Source: Solanum dulcamara (lineage: Eukaryota; Streptophyta; Magnoliopsida; Solanales; Solanaceae). From it: 64,000 bases of DNA. Numbering within the stretch: position 1 is the stretch's first letter; every line of letters starts with the position of its first letter. The stretch is taken from contig NC_077240.1 of assembly GCF_947179165.1 (NCBI RefSeq), forward strand, positions 58,290,501 to 58,354,500. Reading direction: 5' to 3'. Position numbers and translations under genes: made by a program. Positions 45,932 to 58,199 of this stretch are shown piece by piece. Below the pieces are notes generated by a model, which saw nothing but the letters and a program-made list of their open reading frames with translations, ran no database searches and had not been told where the DNA came from.

Positions 45932-46986
45932 CATATGATCTTCCTCATTTCGAAAGTAAATCAAGATATCATCAATAAACACCACTACAAACATATCTAA
46001 ATATGGCTTGAAAATGCGATTCATCAAATCCATGAATATAACAGGAGTATTTTTCAACCCAAATGATATTACTACAAATTCAAAATGACCATACCTTGTC
46101 CGAAAGTCCATCTTGGGAATATCACACTCCCTTACCCTCAATTGATGATAATCGGAATGGAGGTCAATCTTGGAAAAATAGCTTACTCCTTGTAATTGAT
46201 CAAACAAGTCATCTATCCTTGAGATTGGATATTTGTTCTTTATGGTGACCTTATTCAATTGCCGGTAGTCTATACACATTCAGAGTGACCCATATTTCTT
46301 CCTAACAAATAACACAGGAGCACCCCATGGTGAAATACTTGGTCTTATAAAACCCTTATCCAACAAATCCTTTAATTGTTCTTTCAACTCCTTAAGTTCC
46401 GCTGGAGCCACACGGTAAGGAGGAATAGAGATAGGTTGGGTATCGGAAAGGAGATCTATGCCAAAGTCAATCTCCCTTTCGGGAGGAACACCAGGCAAAT
46501 CATCAAGAAATACGTCAGAGAACTCATTAACTATAGGGACCGACTCAAGAGTAGGAGTTTTGGAATCAATGTCCCTAACTCGCACAATATGATAAATGCA
46601 CCCTTTGGAAATCATTTTCCGGGCCTTAATACATAAGATAAATCGACCCTTAACCACCGAATCATGACCTTTCCATTCAAGGATAGGCTGATTAGGGGAG
46701 TAAAACTTAATCACACGAGTTCTACAACATATAGATGCATAAGCGGAATGTAACCAATCCATATCAAGAATGATGTCGAAATCAGTCATATCAAGTTCAA
46801 CAAGGTTACAGGAATAACTTTGTGTAATACCCATATAAGACAATTTCTATAAGCTCTCTTGGCTAATACCGAACCACCAACGGGAGTATAAACCGAGAAA
46901 GGTTCTGTTAACACTTCGGGGCACACATCAAACCTCATAATAATTGAAGGAGTAACAAAAGACAAGTTGGCACCCGGATCAAGCAA
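45932..46986 (-). pseudogene. Family-E protease (C-terminal part) and reverse transcriptase, 5' half of pol
   Basis: From 46986 down: retropepsin DPGANLSFVTPSIIMRF (active-site region, usual D-x-G-A), then after a one-base frameshift near 46840 [19 protein letters not shown]. Linker with [20 protein letters not shown]. Reverse transcriptase: [20 protein letters not shown], a stop where [11 protein letters not shown] expects Arg, then [37 protein letters not shown] and the catalytic box [12 protein letters not shown] with both Asp residues at about 45962-45995. At 45936 the solo LTR begins and the protein continues at 42408. Reverse transcriptase copies the element RNA into DNA in the particle. 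Confidence 0.9.
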
Positions 46987-48180
46987 TGCATATATATCAA
47001 AGTTAAAGACTCATAACATACCCGTGACCACATCGGGAGACTCATCAACCTCTTGCCTAGTATGAAAAAAATAGAATCGGTTATTGCGTTGGCCACCATT
47101 AGGTTGAGCTTGGGCGCCTTGTTGCACTTGGCCTCCCATTGGACGACCAAATCCACCCTTTTTGGCTACAAGAGGGCACTCAGATCGCTTATGGCCCATC
47201 TTGCCACATCCATAACAAGCACCTATTCCGATCAAGCACTTTTCTCCATGATTCCTTCCACACTTTGCACATTTTAAAGGAGAAGGGTTACTAGCAATTA
47301 CATATCCTTCACCTTGAGCTTTAGGGTATGGCACCCTATCCTTAGAAAACTTCTTCCCTGAGCTTTGGCCTTGATGAGAGCATCCACTCCTATCAACGGT
47401 CCTAGCATTAGAGAACCCATCTTCATACCGAGACCTCTTAGAATTCCTCATCCTCATTTTTTTGAGCTTTTCCCCTTCAATTTGTTTGGCAAAAGTCATG
47501 AGCCAAGATATGTCCATCTCCTTAACAAGCATAGTGGTGCGACATTCCTTAGCAACCAAGTCGGACACCCTCGATATGAATTTAGTCATTTAGGCATGTG
47601 GTTCGGCAACCATTGAAGGAACATACTTGGATAGCTTAGTGAACTTGAGGGCATAGTCCCTCATCCCCATGTTACCTTATCGAAGATTTATAAACTCCAA
47701 CACTTTAGCCTCCCTTAACTCAAGAGGGAAAAAGTGATCAAGGAAAACAAGTTTGAAAGCTTCCCATTCAATAGGACCTTCATCCGCCCTCTCAAACTTC
47801 CATTGAGTGTACCATAGTTGAGCAACAGCTATAAGTTGGTAAGCTGCCAATTCCGTTTTTTCTTCCGAAGTCACCCCCATAATACTCACTATTTTGTAGA
47901 CCTCATCAATGAACTCTTGAGGATCTTCATCGACCTTTGAGCCATAGAATTCCGGAGGATTCATTCGTGCAAAGTCCCTAACTCTTGAGGATGGAGTAGG
48001 AACGTTAGGAGGAGCCACAACACCTTATTTGGTCACTTCTCTGGCTAGCATAGTGATAGCGGTTCTGAACTCTGTATTAGTCACTTGATCCAGTAGAGGA
48101 CCATTGTCTTGAGGAGATGAGGGAGCTTAGGCTTCATTAACATTCTCTCCCCTTAGAAATGGTGGTCTTATTAGAGACAT
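46987..48180 (-). pseudogene. Family-E gag
   Basis: The ATG at 48180 opens MSLIRPPFLRGENVNEA, 205 bases after the primer site. One frame continues past 47011 into the protease, broken only by stops: after NEA, after EVTK, after INLR, after EPHA and after TGML. Several correspond to CAA or CGA codons in relatives (TAA or TGA here). Capsid core: DFARMNPPEFYGSKVDEDP, EFIDEVYKIVSIM, DHFFPLELREAKVLEF. Zinc knuckles at about 47190-47260: CAKCGRNHGEKC and CYGCGKMGHKRSEC. It ends in a Gly/Gln-rich linker (GGQVQQGAQAQPNGGQRNN). The product would be a Gag of about 400 residues. Confidence 0.9.
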
Positions 48181-48384
48181 TTTTCTGAAAATCGCAAAGA
48201 AAGACTATTAGGAAGAAGAAGTCTTAACGTAAACTATATAGCACAACATGGATCATGTAAAAAGTGAGAATTCCTAAAATGCCTTATAGCCTCCTACTCA
48301 TAAGTGTGACGCTCTTCACACCCATGAATAAGACTCTACTTGACGCGGCATGTTGGATACCCTATGACACTTAGAAAACCTTGT

Positions 48385-48396
48385 GCTCTGATACAA
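48385..48396 (-). other. Primer-binding site of the family-E chromovirus
   Basis: The minus strand reads TTGTATCAGAGC, one or two changes from the tRNA-Met site TGGTATCAGAGC, four bases from the LTR end at 48401. Confidence 0.8.
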
Positions 48397-48400
48397 GGTT

Positions 48401-50590
48401 TGTCACGGCCCGACCTAGGGCCTAGTCGTAACATGGCGATCGAAACCTCGAAGGGGCTCCAACCAAGACTCTTATACATATCATAAGCATACATAAGGTA
48501 AAATATAAAAGCGGAAACATCATAAGAGAATCTAAGCCATGTATAGAAATCTAAAAAAATGTTTTATGACAACATAGACTCAAACATATGTCAAACTAGA
48601 TGCCTCGAAATATGAGTATGGTCGGGGGCTAAGACATGTCCCTAGCTAACCCTCAATATATAACATAAACAAATGTCTTTTGAAAAGAAAATAATAAGTA
48701 ACTTGAAACTAGTCCCCGGTCAATGAGGACTCACCACAATGCCTTCAATTAGAGGATTCCTACTAGTTATGTGAATAATAAGGATCTTCAACCTCAACCC
48801 CTACATTATGAGATAATGTAGGCAAAAAGTATGCATTAGTACGTTGAAATGTACTAAGTATGAGGGAGTGACATGCAAAGTAAATCATGGAAATGCAAGG
48901 GTCAAGTAAATCATATGATAAGATGGAATACATAAAGTTATGAGAAAATCATATTGACCAAAGCATTTAAAACATAAGTTTAAGTCATAACGTACTTAAG
49001 AAATCATACATATGTGGGATAGGAACCATAACCGACAATAAGACCATGCGAGCTATAACATGGAATCTGATGATACCCACATCAAGAAGGAGGAGGCTAT
49101 TTTCCCAAGCATGAACATGTGCTATTTATGGATCTAATAGCTAGGCCATCAAGGCAACCTACGGTGGCACGTAGTTTATGGGACATGAGGCTGATACTAA
49201 GGCTTTTGGTAGGGCCCCCACCTCAAGTCCACTCGGTGCTAAGTCAAATCCCACAAAATACATACATAACATAAGATCATAATATCATATATCATAGTCA
49301 TGTTCATGTCATAGAGTAGCTCATTTTCATAACATACTTGTAATGTGAGAATTGTCCTTTCATCATTACAATCATTTTTGCATAATTCATATCAATAGGC
49401 TGTAGGTCACCACATAGGATCCTAAGTCGCCTTACTTCATAACTTGCATGAAATTCATACCTTGAAACATACTTAGAATTCATGATCATCATGGGAACAC
49501 AAAGTCATAATTCATACGTTAAAAATTCATGACCATAGCTTGAACTTGAAATTAGGGCATGACATGAATGCATGACCAATTAGCTTAAAAATCATGAAAT
49601 TAGCTTGAAGATATGAATGATCATAAATTTTATATCAGCCCATACATAATTTCTATAGATAATATCATTTGAAAGTATAATTGAAAATACTCATATTTTA
49701 CATCATGAACCCTAGAAATCAAAATAGGAGAATTCATGAAAAAACTCTTTAATTTAATTCAATAGGCATCAATTTATATCAAAATAGACTAATGATCATA
49801 CTTTAAATCAATATTCATGCAATAAGAATAGAGATCACAAAACCCATAAAATATCATACTTTAATTTGATAGAAAACTTGAGAAATTGATTGGGCTTCAT
49901 GGAAGAAAGGATCCATGAATCAATACCCACACACCTTGAGTGAGAACACAAATTAATTGGGAAGAAATTGAGAGTTTTGATGGAGAAATTGAGTGAATTT
50001 GCTTAAAGTCTTCAATGGAATCCCTTGAGATCCTTTTTGTAGAGAGAGAAATATTTGATAGATGAATTATAGAAGAATGAATTAAATTAGAGGTTTAGGT
50101 AGATTTATAGAGTTGAATTAGGTCCTAAAAACATCTAGGTTAATTAACTAATAATTTGGGAAAAGTCTAAAATGCCCTAAAAAACTTAATTTTGACCAGA
50201 AAACCTTCCTAGGTCCGCGACGAGCACCTACCGTGGTCTACTTGGCCGATAAACTATCCCAGGTCCGCAACGTGGTCCTGTCGCAGACTACTCTATCTTG
50301 TGCGGCTTCCTAGGTCTGCGATGCGGTCCTGTCGCGGACCACACTGTTTTTTGGTTTCTTCAAAAATCTTTCTTCCATTCTACGGGTCCTAAAAATCCAC
50401 CGAGACCATATTTCCGTAGGTTTTGACCCCCTGATCAATATAATCCAAACTTAAATTTTTCAAAAAGATTAAGGATAATACGTTACATGAGTGGACTATT
50501 TCCAAGGCATTCTTAAGGTGTGTGTGTATATATATATATATATATATTATTTATTTTTGAATTTTTTTTTAAATTCTGAGGGATGTTATA
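48401..50590 (-). repeat. 5' LTR of the family-E chromovirus
   Basis: The minus strand starts TATAACATCCC at 50590 (G-to-A change of TGTAACATCCC) and ends GGCCGTGACA at 48401. It aligns in full with 37639-39847. GC-rich palindromic words lie at 50213-50342 and the TG/TA run at 50519-50549. Confidence 0.9.
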
Positions 50591-50908
50591 TGTGGGCATG
50601 TTCTGGTAACTATCTCAGAGTTTGTTTTAGAGGATTCTTAGATTAGTCACATACATAGCTTGAATTATTTATCTTTAATCTTTTGAGTTCATGTTTTTAA
50701 AAAACATTGAGTTGCATTATCTACCGAGTTATATTTTGAGATTTAACTACGAGAATGTGCACATTTATAAATTACATGCTCATCGTGAGTTCTATTTTTA
50801 TGAGTTATGTCTTTGGCTTAGTGGGCTAGCCAGGCCAAAGGTCACTTGGGAACCAGCAATAGTTTTTAAGTATCGGTCACACCTAGGGTGCAGAATCGGG
50901 GCATGACA
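50591..50908 (+). repeat. Family-A 3' LTR, last part
   Basis: Continuation of the LTR interrupted at 37638; the text GGTCACTTGGGAACCAGCAA corresponds to 4480-4500. It ends GGGGCATGACA at 50908, the standard CA terminus. Confidence 0.85.
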
Positions 50909-51544
50909 TAAGTTATTTCCCCAATTTGGTACTTTCATTCGTATACCTTAGAGAGGTATTTGTGACCTTAGGGGAAATTTAGGATTTAACCTAAGGTGGA
51001 GAAAATTTGGTGCAGCAAGGATTGTGGGGTGTAAAACCTTGGGTTGGTTATAAACCATTTGTTCTTTATTTTATTACCTTAAATCACTAGTGTAACCTTA
51101 AAATTTGTAGTTTTAGTTGAATTATTAATGGTAAAGCCCTGGGTTGGGTGGAATGGTGATGAGATTGGCCTGGGGTTTTGGTCTAAGATATAACCCTAGG
51201 TTATTTAAGCCGTTTGGGTGGTGTGTTATTATTGTTAGACTGATACCAAGCTACAGCTTCACAAAGGGAGTGAAAAGTTCATGATCAGACTTCTGCAGCA
51301 GCTGCTTGGCGCCTAGGTAGGACATGTTTAACTGAGTATTAGACCTTCTTTCTAATTACATGATATGTGTAAATTGATGGGAGATTTCATTCTTAGGACT
51401 TTAGGCATAGAGTCTAGATGGCTAAAATGTGTTGAGTATTTTTTTAGGGTGACAAGGTACTTGATTGGTAATGCTGGACTTATGATGGTTTTTATGTGTT
51501 TATTTTGAGGTAGTTAATCTGTGGGAAATCATATTAAAGGGGTT
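50909..51544. other. Intervening sequence, origin unknown
   Basis: No coding frame or LTR end is clear. Phrases such as AAACCTTGGGTTGGTTATAA and AAGCCCTGGGTTGGGTGG recur at 51028 and 51133, a weak internal repeat. The style resembles an LTR interior but I cannot assign it. Confidence 0.35.
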
Positions 51545-51937
51545 TCAAGAATGGTAAGGATTATTTGTATACCCCAAGGGTACACGGGATGGTGAAAATC
51601 CCATATCTTCTTTCTTTGCAGCCAAAGTACTAGCCATCACAGTGTTACAATAGTGAGACACCTCAATCATTCCCACACTAACCACTCTTTTCTTCTGTAG
51701 CATCTCTTTCATAAACTTTGAGTACCCTGGTATTTGAAACAAAACATCAATCAGAGGAATGTTCACCGATAATTTATTCAGCTGGTCTACAAATTTTTTG
51801 AAGTGCTCATCTGCCTTCTTTTTGATCACCCATTGAGGAGAAGGAGGAGGACACTTAAGCACATCGCTCTTAGCGGATTTATCCCATATTTGTTCCTCAA
51901 CATCAATTTGCACTCTAGAAGGTTCATCATTATTTTC
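51545..51937 (-). pseudogene. Athila-like gag fragment near the gag-protease junction
   Basis: The minus strand encodes 122 residues from 51913: ADEHFKKFVDQLNKLSVNIP, then LIDVLFQIPGYSKFMKEML, KKRVVSVGMIEVSHYCNTVM and AAKKEDMGFS. This order (FKKFL..L.INIPL.EAL.QMPGY.KFMKD..TKK, then C....KKEDPG) is well known from Athila/Tat gypsy elements just before the protease. The segment is open but has no start context and is cut on both sides: by the start of the LTR at 51938 on one side and by unassigned text on the other. It gives no function on its own. Confidence 0.75.
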
Positions 51938-53150
51938 TGATGTGAGGCCAAAAATATATATTTTTAGTCATTATTCACCTCACGTTTAATATTTTTATTT
52001 ATTGAGCATCAATTTTATGGATTATGCTATATTATGTATTTTATTTGTAGATTAATCTGATGCAAAAATGAAAAAATTTGGAGCCAAAATGAATTAAAGA
52101 TGAAAGATCAAAGAAGAAAATCAGACAGGTAGTTTAATAGATTAAATTGAATATAATAATGTATATGTTATGCGGCTGAATAACACTTGAGAATTGCAAT
52201 TGAAGTTGCAATACTACCACGTGGCAACTTCTGAAGACCCTCGAAATATTGAGGTGGTGCAGCGTACGCACAGTGTCACACGCAGTCCAATTTCTTTTGG
52301 ATTTTGAGTTTCCTAATTAAGTTTGGACTCAGTTATTTTATTTGAGATTTTTTCTTGCACCTATAAATAATTCATAAAATCAGTTTTTAGGAATATGATT
52401 TTTGACCTAGGTTCTTTTCTTCTTCTTCTTTTGTTAGACAGTAATATAGCCAAAGACCCTTGTTCTGGAGCTACGGCTACGAATAATTGTTGAAAATAAT
52501 TTTATGGATGGAGTTGTTATCATGTAAATTACTCTTGTGTTTTTGAATTAGTATTTTAATGCTTAGCTATCAGTATAATATATTTATTGTCTAATCTTAA
52601 ACTCGAGAAAGAATAGAGGATAGAACGTGGAATTCAAGGAGCGTGTCCATTCTACGTTAGAACATAGATTGATTCATATCTAAGATAGAGATATCCTAGT
52701 ATACTGCGTTTTGTTATAAAATAGGATGAAAACTAAAAGCTCAACAGTTGATTCTATCTATCTCCACTGAATAATGTAGTTAGATGGTCAACTAGGGCAG
52801 GTGATTAGAGGCCGAGAGATCATAATCATAACATTAACCATGCAAATCAATAATTTGATAGCCTTTTGAAATCTATGAAAGAGATGTGAAGCATGAATTT
52901 ATAGTATGCTGCAGTCCTGGAATTTTCTCAATCATTGTAAGTTAATTTTTTTATTTATATTTAATTCTTGCAATCTTTAGTATAAGAATATTAATAGTAG
53001 TTTTTAGCTCACTTAAATAAATAATTAGACTTAATCTAATTTAGTACAATAGTTAATCGATAATTCCCTGTAAGTTCGACATCTGAATCTTAAAAAGGGC
53101 CACTTTATTACTTGCACGACCGCGTACACTTGCGTGTGCATTTGGATACA
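51938..53150 (+). repeat. 5' LTR of the non-autonomous element
   Basis: Matches 62716-63489 from its first base: TTTTTAGTCATTA, ATTATGTATTTTATTTG, GAATTGCAATTGAAGTTGCA, GAGGATAGAACGTGGAAT. The end is placed at GGATACA (53150), ten bases before the primer site. A TATA-like CACCTATAAATAATTC lies at 52357-52372. Confidence 0.8.
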
Positions 53151-53159
53151 ATAAGTTTT

Positions 53160-53177
53160 TGGCGCCGTTGTCGTGGA
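53160..53177 (+). other. Primer-binding site, tRNA-Asp type
   Basis: TGGCGCCGTTGTCGTGGA differs at two positions from TGGCGCCGTTGCCGGGGA, the complement of the plant tRNA-Asp 3' end used by Athila/Tat elements. Confidence 0.8.
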
Positions 53178-53319
53178 CTTAGAAATTAACTATCTCCTAG
53201 ATTATATTTTTCTTTTTATTTATTTAAGTTTTATTTATTTATTTGTTTCTTTGTTCTTTTTCTTTATAATCCAAATAATTTTTTTAATTCATTGAACATT
53301 TTGGTACTCTTTTATTGAT

Positions 53320-56300
53320 ATGGACGATTGGGATAGATATTTGTTGGATGATGGGTATCCTTGTCAACACTATAGAGGACCTCACTTAGATGTTGATTGT
53401 CATACTATTCAAAAGAGTAGATTATGTGCACCTACCCAATCTTTTGAATGGAATATATGTCATATATATTGTCACAACCTGAAATTCGGGCGTGATGGCA
53501 CTTATCCTTTTCCACCGGACAAGTCAGCCTAAACCTACTAAATGCGGAAGATAAAAGTGGAAAGTAGTTTAGATAGATAAATATAGATAAAGCAAAAACT
53601 TAGTCAACTACAATAAATCCCCCACGGACTGATTGTCACATGTACAAGCCTTCTAATTACAAGATACAAAATAAATACAAGTCTTAATCTTTGTCTCTTA
53701 AATAGAACAAAGTAATAAGTAAAGAGGAATAGGAAAGATGGTCGGCATCAACAGCTACCTCTCGAATCACCTCAGAAGCCTCGGATGAAAATAAGAAAAG
53801 CTTATCACTGTTCGGGTTTAGAACCTACACAACTGTAGTTAGCAAGGAGTGAGTACCAACAATGCGGTACCCAACAAGTAAACAACTAAGACTAAACAAA
53901 GCTAGTAAAATACACGTACTCTTGCCACACCATCAAACCCCAGACTACAACCTGCACAGAAATCGGCCCGGTCTAACAGTTCTAACAGCACAGTATTCAT
54001 CTACCTCAACAAAAGTACAATTCAATTCACAAGCAAATCAGCACAATCAATAATACAGATCAGGGGATATCAGGGGTAAAACCATCCATAATGGCAAAAG
54101 ATGTATGATACAATAAAATGCAATGCAATGTCACATATCATGATGCATGTCTGCCTTAATGATACACATCCGATGATCACCTCATACCGGAACCCATGGG
54201 GGCCTCACATAGACCATGTATCTGCTAGAAGAGACCTCAGCTATAATATTCGCTGGAAAAGACCTCGGCCAATCACCTCAACCGGTAGAAACCTCAGTCC
54301 CAATATCCAGTATCTCACTCATATCACTTCCTCAGTCATCATAGATAAGTGTATTCACAAGTAATAGTCCATAATCACCCAATTAATCAATATCATATCA
54401 AAAATATATAAATATATCAAAATATTCACAACAAGCCCAAGGTTCTATCACATCGAACACCACATGTTATCTCATCTCAATTTTCTATTATTAACCCACT
54501 CTTTATCATCAAGTTCATTTAAATATAAATAGTTCTTAAAACCACTTTCTATAAATCCACAACACATAAGACACTAATACATGATCCTACAAACTTTAGA
54601 ATGGGTTTAGAAAGTCACTTTCCTTGAATCCAATTCCACTAGTCCAAAACTTGAGCCTTGACCTTACGTTAGAGCTCTGAATCAAGATAATCTATTCAAA
54701 TATGCAATCACAATAAGAACATGAGTCTAACGATAACCAAATTAATATTTTTGAAAATCGGGCTGAATGTGACCCGAAACACGCGGAAAACCCAATTTTG
54801 TAAACAAATAAAAAAATTGGAAATTTTTACATGAAAATGATTCTTGAAGTATTCAGAAATTAAAGTTGAAAACCAATTTGAATTTGGAGTTGAAATCAGC
54901 CCTCAAAAATCAATTTTACTAAATTTCATGTTCTTGAGAAAACACCTAATATCTAGATTTGAAACCCCGAATCAAAACTGAACTATTTCTTCAAAAATAT
55001 CTTACCCATATTTAGAAAAGTTCAAATATGAAATTTCATCAAAAATAGAGTTAAAATTGACCTTGAATTCCCCAATTTATCAAACTTTAACTTTATAAAA
55101 AAAATCAAAATATACGCGGTTAATATGATAAAACTAATTGATGAATCAACAAGTTTATGCCAAAATAAGTTTACCCATAATACAAGGATCCTAAATATAT
55201 ATTTTTCATCAAAAACGGAGTTCAAATCGATAAAACTCCAGTTTCCCCCAAGAAATTTACGGATAAGGAAACAAAACTAGATGAAGAAATTATGATAAAA
55301 TGTCCAATTAAGGATTATATACTAACCCCATATTCTATCGAGAAGAAATTAGCAAGAATCACTCCATTCCGAGCTCTTGAACTCCCGATATGCTCAAAAT
55401 ATCAAATGAACATAGTTTAAAATTTATATATTTGTACAGCTTTATTCGCACCAGAAAATCTGCAACTTTTATTTTTACTAAAAGAGCCGAACTTCCCTCA
55501 TACGATAGAGAAATAAACCAATTTTCTTTTAAATGTCTTAAATAATGATACGGACCTGCTCGTTCAATCAAAACTCAATTTTGAACTCGTTTGCCTAGTC
55601 AAATATTTTTTCTGCTTGATAAATAATTATTTCTTATTTTGCGATAAAAGTCCAATCTTGGCTTAGAGAAAATGCACCAAACTTTGTAGAAAGTCCTATA
55701 ATGTATGCTTAAAATTTTATAAGTTTCAGAATAATTTTTAGATCCTTAAAACTAATAATGAAATTTTTAGTTGTCACAATTTGCTGAAACAGCATCAAAG
55801 CACCCAATAAGCTTACAAACTCACCCAAAACCAATCCAGAACTTTCCGAATGCAAGGAAAATATGCTACTATCTTGAAAATGATATTTCAAACTTATGGA
55901 ACTGATGAAATTCGAATTCGAGGTCTCCTTGAACCGACACTCGAAAAGTCACAACTAAACCAACTTAGGCCACTAAAATGAGCCCGGGACTTCCAAAAAT
56001 TATAAGAAGCCCTTATTAGTGTTAGAATCACCTCCCAAAACCATTGGAACAATCAGAAATCCAATCCGAGCACCCAACCCCAAATGTTGACCAAAGTCAA
56101 ATTTGGATCAAACTTTAACCCAATTTCAAACTTCGGACCTAAATTTCACATTTCAAATACAAATCTAATTCCGACAACTCTCCTAGACCAATCTTCATGT
56201 TTTGAAACTGGTGAAATTGACGGAATTCCATTCTAAGACTTGAAACTCCAAATGACTCCAAAACTCAAAATTTGATAACTTAAGCTTTTAAAACTCATTT

Positions 56301-57180
56301 CTCTAGCAAAACTTTAATTTTTCACAAGATTTCAAAAAACTAACTTTTCAACCTAATCTAAAATGACTCGAGGCAACTGACGAGAGGATAAAATGGTAAT
56401 TTTTTCAAAAATATAAAAAATAACCTTCAGGGTCATTACATATATGGTGGTCATGATTGTCATTGGAATGGTTGTCCTAACTCTTATCCCCCTCCTCTGG
56501 GCCCCTATTATGAATATTCAGTTATTTGTGATGTTGGCAGTAGTAATGAAGCGGAGGCTATAGAATAAGAGACTCACACTATTGAGTTATTGAAGCAAAT
56601 AATGGAGTAACAAAAAAAATAAGGTATGCTATGTAAACAACTCGTTCCAGTCTTACACACATGGAAACCCAACTAACAGAAGGAAGAGTTGAGCTCAGAC
56701 AAGATATAGATCAATTTGGCTCATATATTCGTGATTTGGAGGCTTACTTGAACGAAAAAGTTGAGGTGTCTGATGCCCAATCACCAATTTTTGAGAATAT
56801 GACCAACTGGTGGAGCGAAAAGAGAAATTTCAACCATTCAACAACACTTTATTCCTTAACGTCGATGTTAAGAAAGAGTACAAAAGTGAGAATACTGTAA
56901 ATAATGTTGCTTTGGAGTTGAGGTACCTTGGAAGAAATATTTTTCTACATAATGCTTGGATGATGACATGAAATTCGAGTCATCTAAACTAGTGGAAGAG
57001 TATCTAGATGACGAACAGGGCTCCTACATCCTAATATTTTCTAGCTTACATAGATAAAACGATATTCCTCACGTAAGGACCAAAAAGTGCTAGATACAAC
57101 ATCTATTACTTGGAGTACAATTCATAAGTTTAAAGTGGAAAGAAAAGTGGTGAACTTGACTTGAGTTGTGCCGCGACGTT
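53320..57180 (+). pseudogene. Zinc-knuckle/coiled-coil Gag-like gene, split by a solo LTR
   Basis: The ATG at 53320 opens MDDWDRYLLDDGYPC, 140 bases after the primer site. A first knuckle-like stretch is CQHYRGPHLDVDC (plant retroelement form CxxCGGPHxxxxC, with Tyr for the second Cys). A second begins CHIY at 53458, again with Tyr, and continues after the solo LTR at 56446 as GGHDCHWNGCPN. The two parts are in frame if the LTR and one TATAT are ignored. Then a Pro/Tyr-rich stretch, stops near 56566 and 56608, a coiled-coil-like piece (56661-56900: ELRQDIDQFGSYIRDLEAYL) and a decayed end to about 57180. The function is inferred to be RNA binding. Confidence 0.6.
53470..56440 (-). mobile_element. 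Solo LTR (minus strand), perfect target duplication TATAT
   Basis: The minus strand starts TGTAATGACCC at 56440 and ends GGTTGTGACA at 53470. The flanks 53465-53469 and 56441-56445 are both TATAT. About 2.97 kb with no coding domain inside. The left end resembles the LTR starting at 63490 (TGTCATGACCC), so the two probably belong to one family. Confidence 0.9.
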
Positions 57181-58199
57181 AAATCAGGCGCTTGTTGGAA
57201 GGCAACACAATTAGTAGTGTAACTTCTTATTTTTTATTTTTTATATTTATTTTTTGAGTGTCACTTTTTTTGTTGTTTTTTTTGTTTGCAGAACTGGAGA
57301 AGTCTGAGTACCCAAAAATTTGGAGAATAGGAACATGTTTGAGTTTAAGTGTGGGGTGCGTACGACCCTTGGTGAATATTGAGATAATGTGCTACTAGTT
57401 AGGCCTAGAGGCCTCAGGGAGTTTTTTCTAACCCTTATTTTAATTTTTAATTGATGTTTTGGGGACATAGCATCTTTTCATATGTAGGATAGGAATTCTT
57501 CTAATATATTGTTTAGGGTGGAGTGTGATTTAGGTTTGTTTAAAATTCGTGTTAATTTTTTTTGGGGGGTTAAAAAAAGAAAGAAATAATAACAAAAAAA
57601 TTCGTGCCAGGTCCGCGATGCGTACTGGACACAGACCTGGTAAGAAAAAAAAATTGTTAAAAAAAAATTGGACTGCTTCACTTAGCCCACTTTTTGAATA
57701 TAAAAAAATACAAAAATATTTTAATTTTCTGTTTGATATTGATTTTTTAATTCTTTAGTAGAAGCAAACTTATTCCACCCCTTGATTTTTCTGTTTGGTT
57801 CTTTTTCGAGGGGGTTCCTTTGAACCGATTATCTTTTATTTTTTTAGGAGTAGAATTTCTTTTTTATTTTATTTTATTTTATTTTTGAAGAGAAAAGTAA
57901 AGACCTTTGACTTGGTTGCTACTTGTTATTTATTCATAATTTTGAGTAGTACGCTCCTATACATGTTTGATTGCCAAAGTAAATAATAATAAACATTTTG
58001 ACACCTTGGTTCATAGTTTTGCCTCTGTAAATAACTTATTTTATTTTGTAGTTTCCTATGACTCTGTCTAGCTGAACTGCATAATTGATCCATTTTTATT
58101 GAAACTTATGCAATGTGTGGTGAAGATTTGCATGTAACATGTTTTGCATCTTAGTCTACAACTTGCCCTGCATGTTATTGACGCAGACTAAAAGTATTG
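57181..58199 (+). other. 3' untranslated part of the non-autonomous element
   Basis: Contains GCGACGTTAAATCAGGCGCT at 57175, a phrase I know as a common post-coding landmark in Athila-type elements, then a purine-rich GTTTAAGTGTGGGGTGCG near 57341 that looks like a second polypurine tract. T/A-rich runs follow, and a GGTCCGCGATGCG palindrome at 57609-57641. No gene seen. Confidence 0.5.

Larger units (their letters stand above)
37639..50590 (-). mobile_element. Near-complete family-E chromovirus (minus strand)
   Basis: Ends TGTCACGACC (37639) and GGATGTTATA (50590). Flanks TGTAG (37634-37638) and TGTGG (50591-50595) are a 5-bp target duplication with one transition. LTRs: 48401-50590 (5') and 37639-39847 (3'). 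Order on the minus strand: LTR, primer site, gag, protease, reverse transcriptase, RNase H, integrase, polypurine tract, LTR. This order (RT before integrase) is Ty3/gypsy, and the chromodomain-like tail plus GPY/F module indicate the chromovirus lineage, probably Tekay/Del. A solo LTR splits the reverse transcriptase. Without it the element is about 9.4 kb. Coding is broken by roughly a dozen stops and two frameshifts. Confidence 0.9.

Noticed and set aside
40101..46986. Endogenous pararetrovirus (caulimovirus) instead of a retrotransposon
   Set aside because: Integrase, LTR pair, polypurine tract and target duplications are present and no movement or coat protein is seen, so Ty3/gypsy fits.
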